Shown: positions 63,388-64,000 of the stretch, in pieces
Layout: the number at the start of each line of letters is the position of its first letter
Position numbering within the stretch: the stretch's first letter is position 1
DNA from: Aristolochia californica
Taxonomy: Eukaryota; Streptophyta; Magnoliopsida; Piperales; Aristolochiaceae
Reading direction: 5' to 3'
NCBI GenBank assembly: GCA_029961685.1
Contig: JARWKL010000007.1
Location: forward strand, 28,467,013 to 28,531,012
Length of the DNA: 64,000 nucleotides
The notes under the pieces: model-generated
Seen by the model: only the letters and a program-made list of their open reading frames with translations
The model's database searches: none
Told to the model about the DNA's origin: nothing
Translations under genes and position numbers: made by a program

Positions 63388-63775
63388 GTTGGGAGTCCAT
63401 GACGGAGGAACTTCATCCCCGTCAAAAAACGAATCAATTTTTTTTGGTTGGGAGTCCATGACGGAGGAACTTCATCCCCGTAAAAAAAAGAATCAAATTT
63501 ATTTTTGGTTGGGAGTCCACGACGGAGGAACTTCATCCCTGTAAAAGAAATAATCAAATTTTCTTTGGTTGGGAGTCCATGACGGAGGAACTTCATCCTC
63601 GTCAAAAAAAGAATCAAATTTATTTGTGGTTGGGAGTTCATGATGGAGGAACTTCATCCCCGTAAAAAAAAGGAATCAAATTTATTTGTGGTTGAGAGTT
63701 CATGACGGAGGAACTTCATCCTTGTCAAAAATATCAAAATTTTTATGGTTGGAATTCCATGTCGGAGGAACTTAT
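63388..63775 (+). repeat. Minisatellite of ~60 bp, about 7 units
   Basis: Units start near 63,388, 63,447, 63,508, 63,567, 63,628, 63,690 and 63,746, each with 'gggagtccatgacggagg' and 'aacttcatccccgt(c/a)aaaa'. Variation between units is concentrated in the AT-rich spacer. It is homologous to 39,611-39,985. Confidence 0.92.
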
Positions 63776-63957
63776 TGTTATATTTATGTTACTACCCCCA
63801 TTAATATCATATATTACTCTACCACTTGAGGGTCATTGTCCTGTGGAGGGACACGGTGGTGGAGGTGGACACTTCAGAGCAATGTCTTAGTGACTAGGAG
63901 TGATTTACTCTCACTGATATTATACCAATTAGGCCTCATGAACGAGAGCACCAGCGT

Positions 63958-64000
63958 GAGGGGGAGTGTTGGAAGATGAAGGCATATTATACAAGAAATA
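63958..64000 (+). mobile_element. Polypurine tract and start of the 3' LTR
   Basis: GAGGGGGAG directly precedes TGTTGGAAGATGAAGG, the usual plant copia PPT/LTR junction. The first 10 bases equal the 5' LTR start at 61,282, but the sequence then follows the 40,175 copy ('catattatacaagaaa') instead of the 5' LTR. The window ends before this can be resolved. Confidence 0.72.

Larger units (their letters stand above)
61282..64000 (+). mobile_element. Non-autonomous LTR retrotransposon (LARD-like), right end beyond window
   Basis: Inserted in satellite, it shows a 5' LTR (61,282-61,717), a tRNA-iMet PBS (61,719-61,730), about 2.2 kb of internal sequence without gag or pol similarity, a 60-bp minisatellite, a polypurine tract GAGGGGGAG (63,958-63,966) and TGTTGG at 63,967, where the 3' LTR begins. 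The 3' half matches 39,130-40,200 closely. LTR start and PBS type suit the Ty1/copia superfamily, but with no pol that is only probable. It would depend on another element's proteins. Confidence 0.85.

Noticed and set aside
63342..63641. 99-codon minus-strand frame with repeated peptide
   Set aside because: It is a translation of the 60-bp minisatellite, whose unit length near a multiple of three keeps a frame open.

Overview
The window is non-genic plant heterochromatin. It is dominated by about 80 copies of an AT-rich satellite monomer of roughly 670-680 bp, broken up by decayed retroelements, an endogenous caulimovirid fossil and one captured fragment of a host HSP70 gene. I found no intact protein-coding gene. 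The plant assignment rests on LTR elements with initiator-tRNA-Met primer binding sites, a Caulimoviridae-type protease/RT/RNase H pseudogene, an Hsp110-class HSP70 pseudogene resembling plant Hsp70-14/15, and CCCTAAA telomere-like units inside one LTR. The species cannot be named. A pericentromeric or other heterochromatic position is an inference.

Layout: (1) 1-39,068 is the left satellite arm in minus orientation. It is interrupted by a solo LTR (9,650-10,067, perfect 5-bp target duplication) and by a doubly truncated Ty3/gypsy pol pseudogene (29,889-32,036). (2) 39,069-43,982 is a non-satellite core: the 3' part of a non-coding LTR element with a 60-bp minisatellite (39,069-40,701), then a decayed caulimovirid copy (40,702-43,982) containing a run of 35 C. 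(3) 43,983-58,124 and 60,322-61,281 form the right satellite arm in the opposite (plus) orientation. It is split by a chimeric insertion at 58,125-60,321. (4) 61,282-64,000 is a second copy of the non-coding LTR element, with 5' LTR, PBS, minisatellite and polypurine tract; it runs off the window.

The satellite shows several scales of higher-order structure. There is an 11.5-kb (about 17-monomer) tandem segmental duplication whose junction appears to be the out-of-register break at 6,719/6,720. There is a 3-monomer (2.0 kb) repeat at about 34.9-38.9 kb and a 5-monomer (3.35 kb) repeat at about 48.2-54.9 kb, the last two marked by shared private deletions. Nearly every monomer carries a BamHI site (GGATCC), an 18-bp dyad and a G-rich purine tract.

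The most unusual object is the 2.2-kb insertion at 58,125-60,321. Read on the minus strand it is a TRIM element (two ~100-bp LTRs, PBS, PPT), then an HSP70 fragment, an unassigned stretch, a Ty3/gypsy 3' end, its PPT and its LTR. The whole unit starts TGTTA, ends TAACA, and is flanked by the same 5 bp (TCCTC) inside an otherwise continuous satellite monomer. It looks like a single integration of a chimeric retroelement joining two unrelated LTR families around a host gene fragment.
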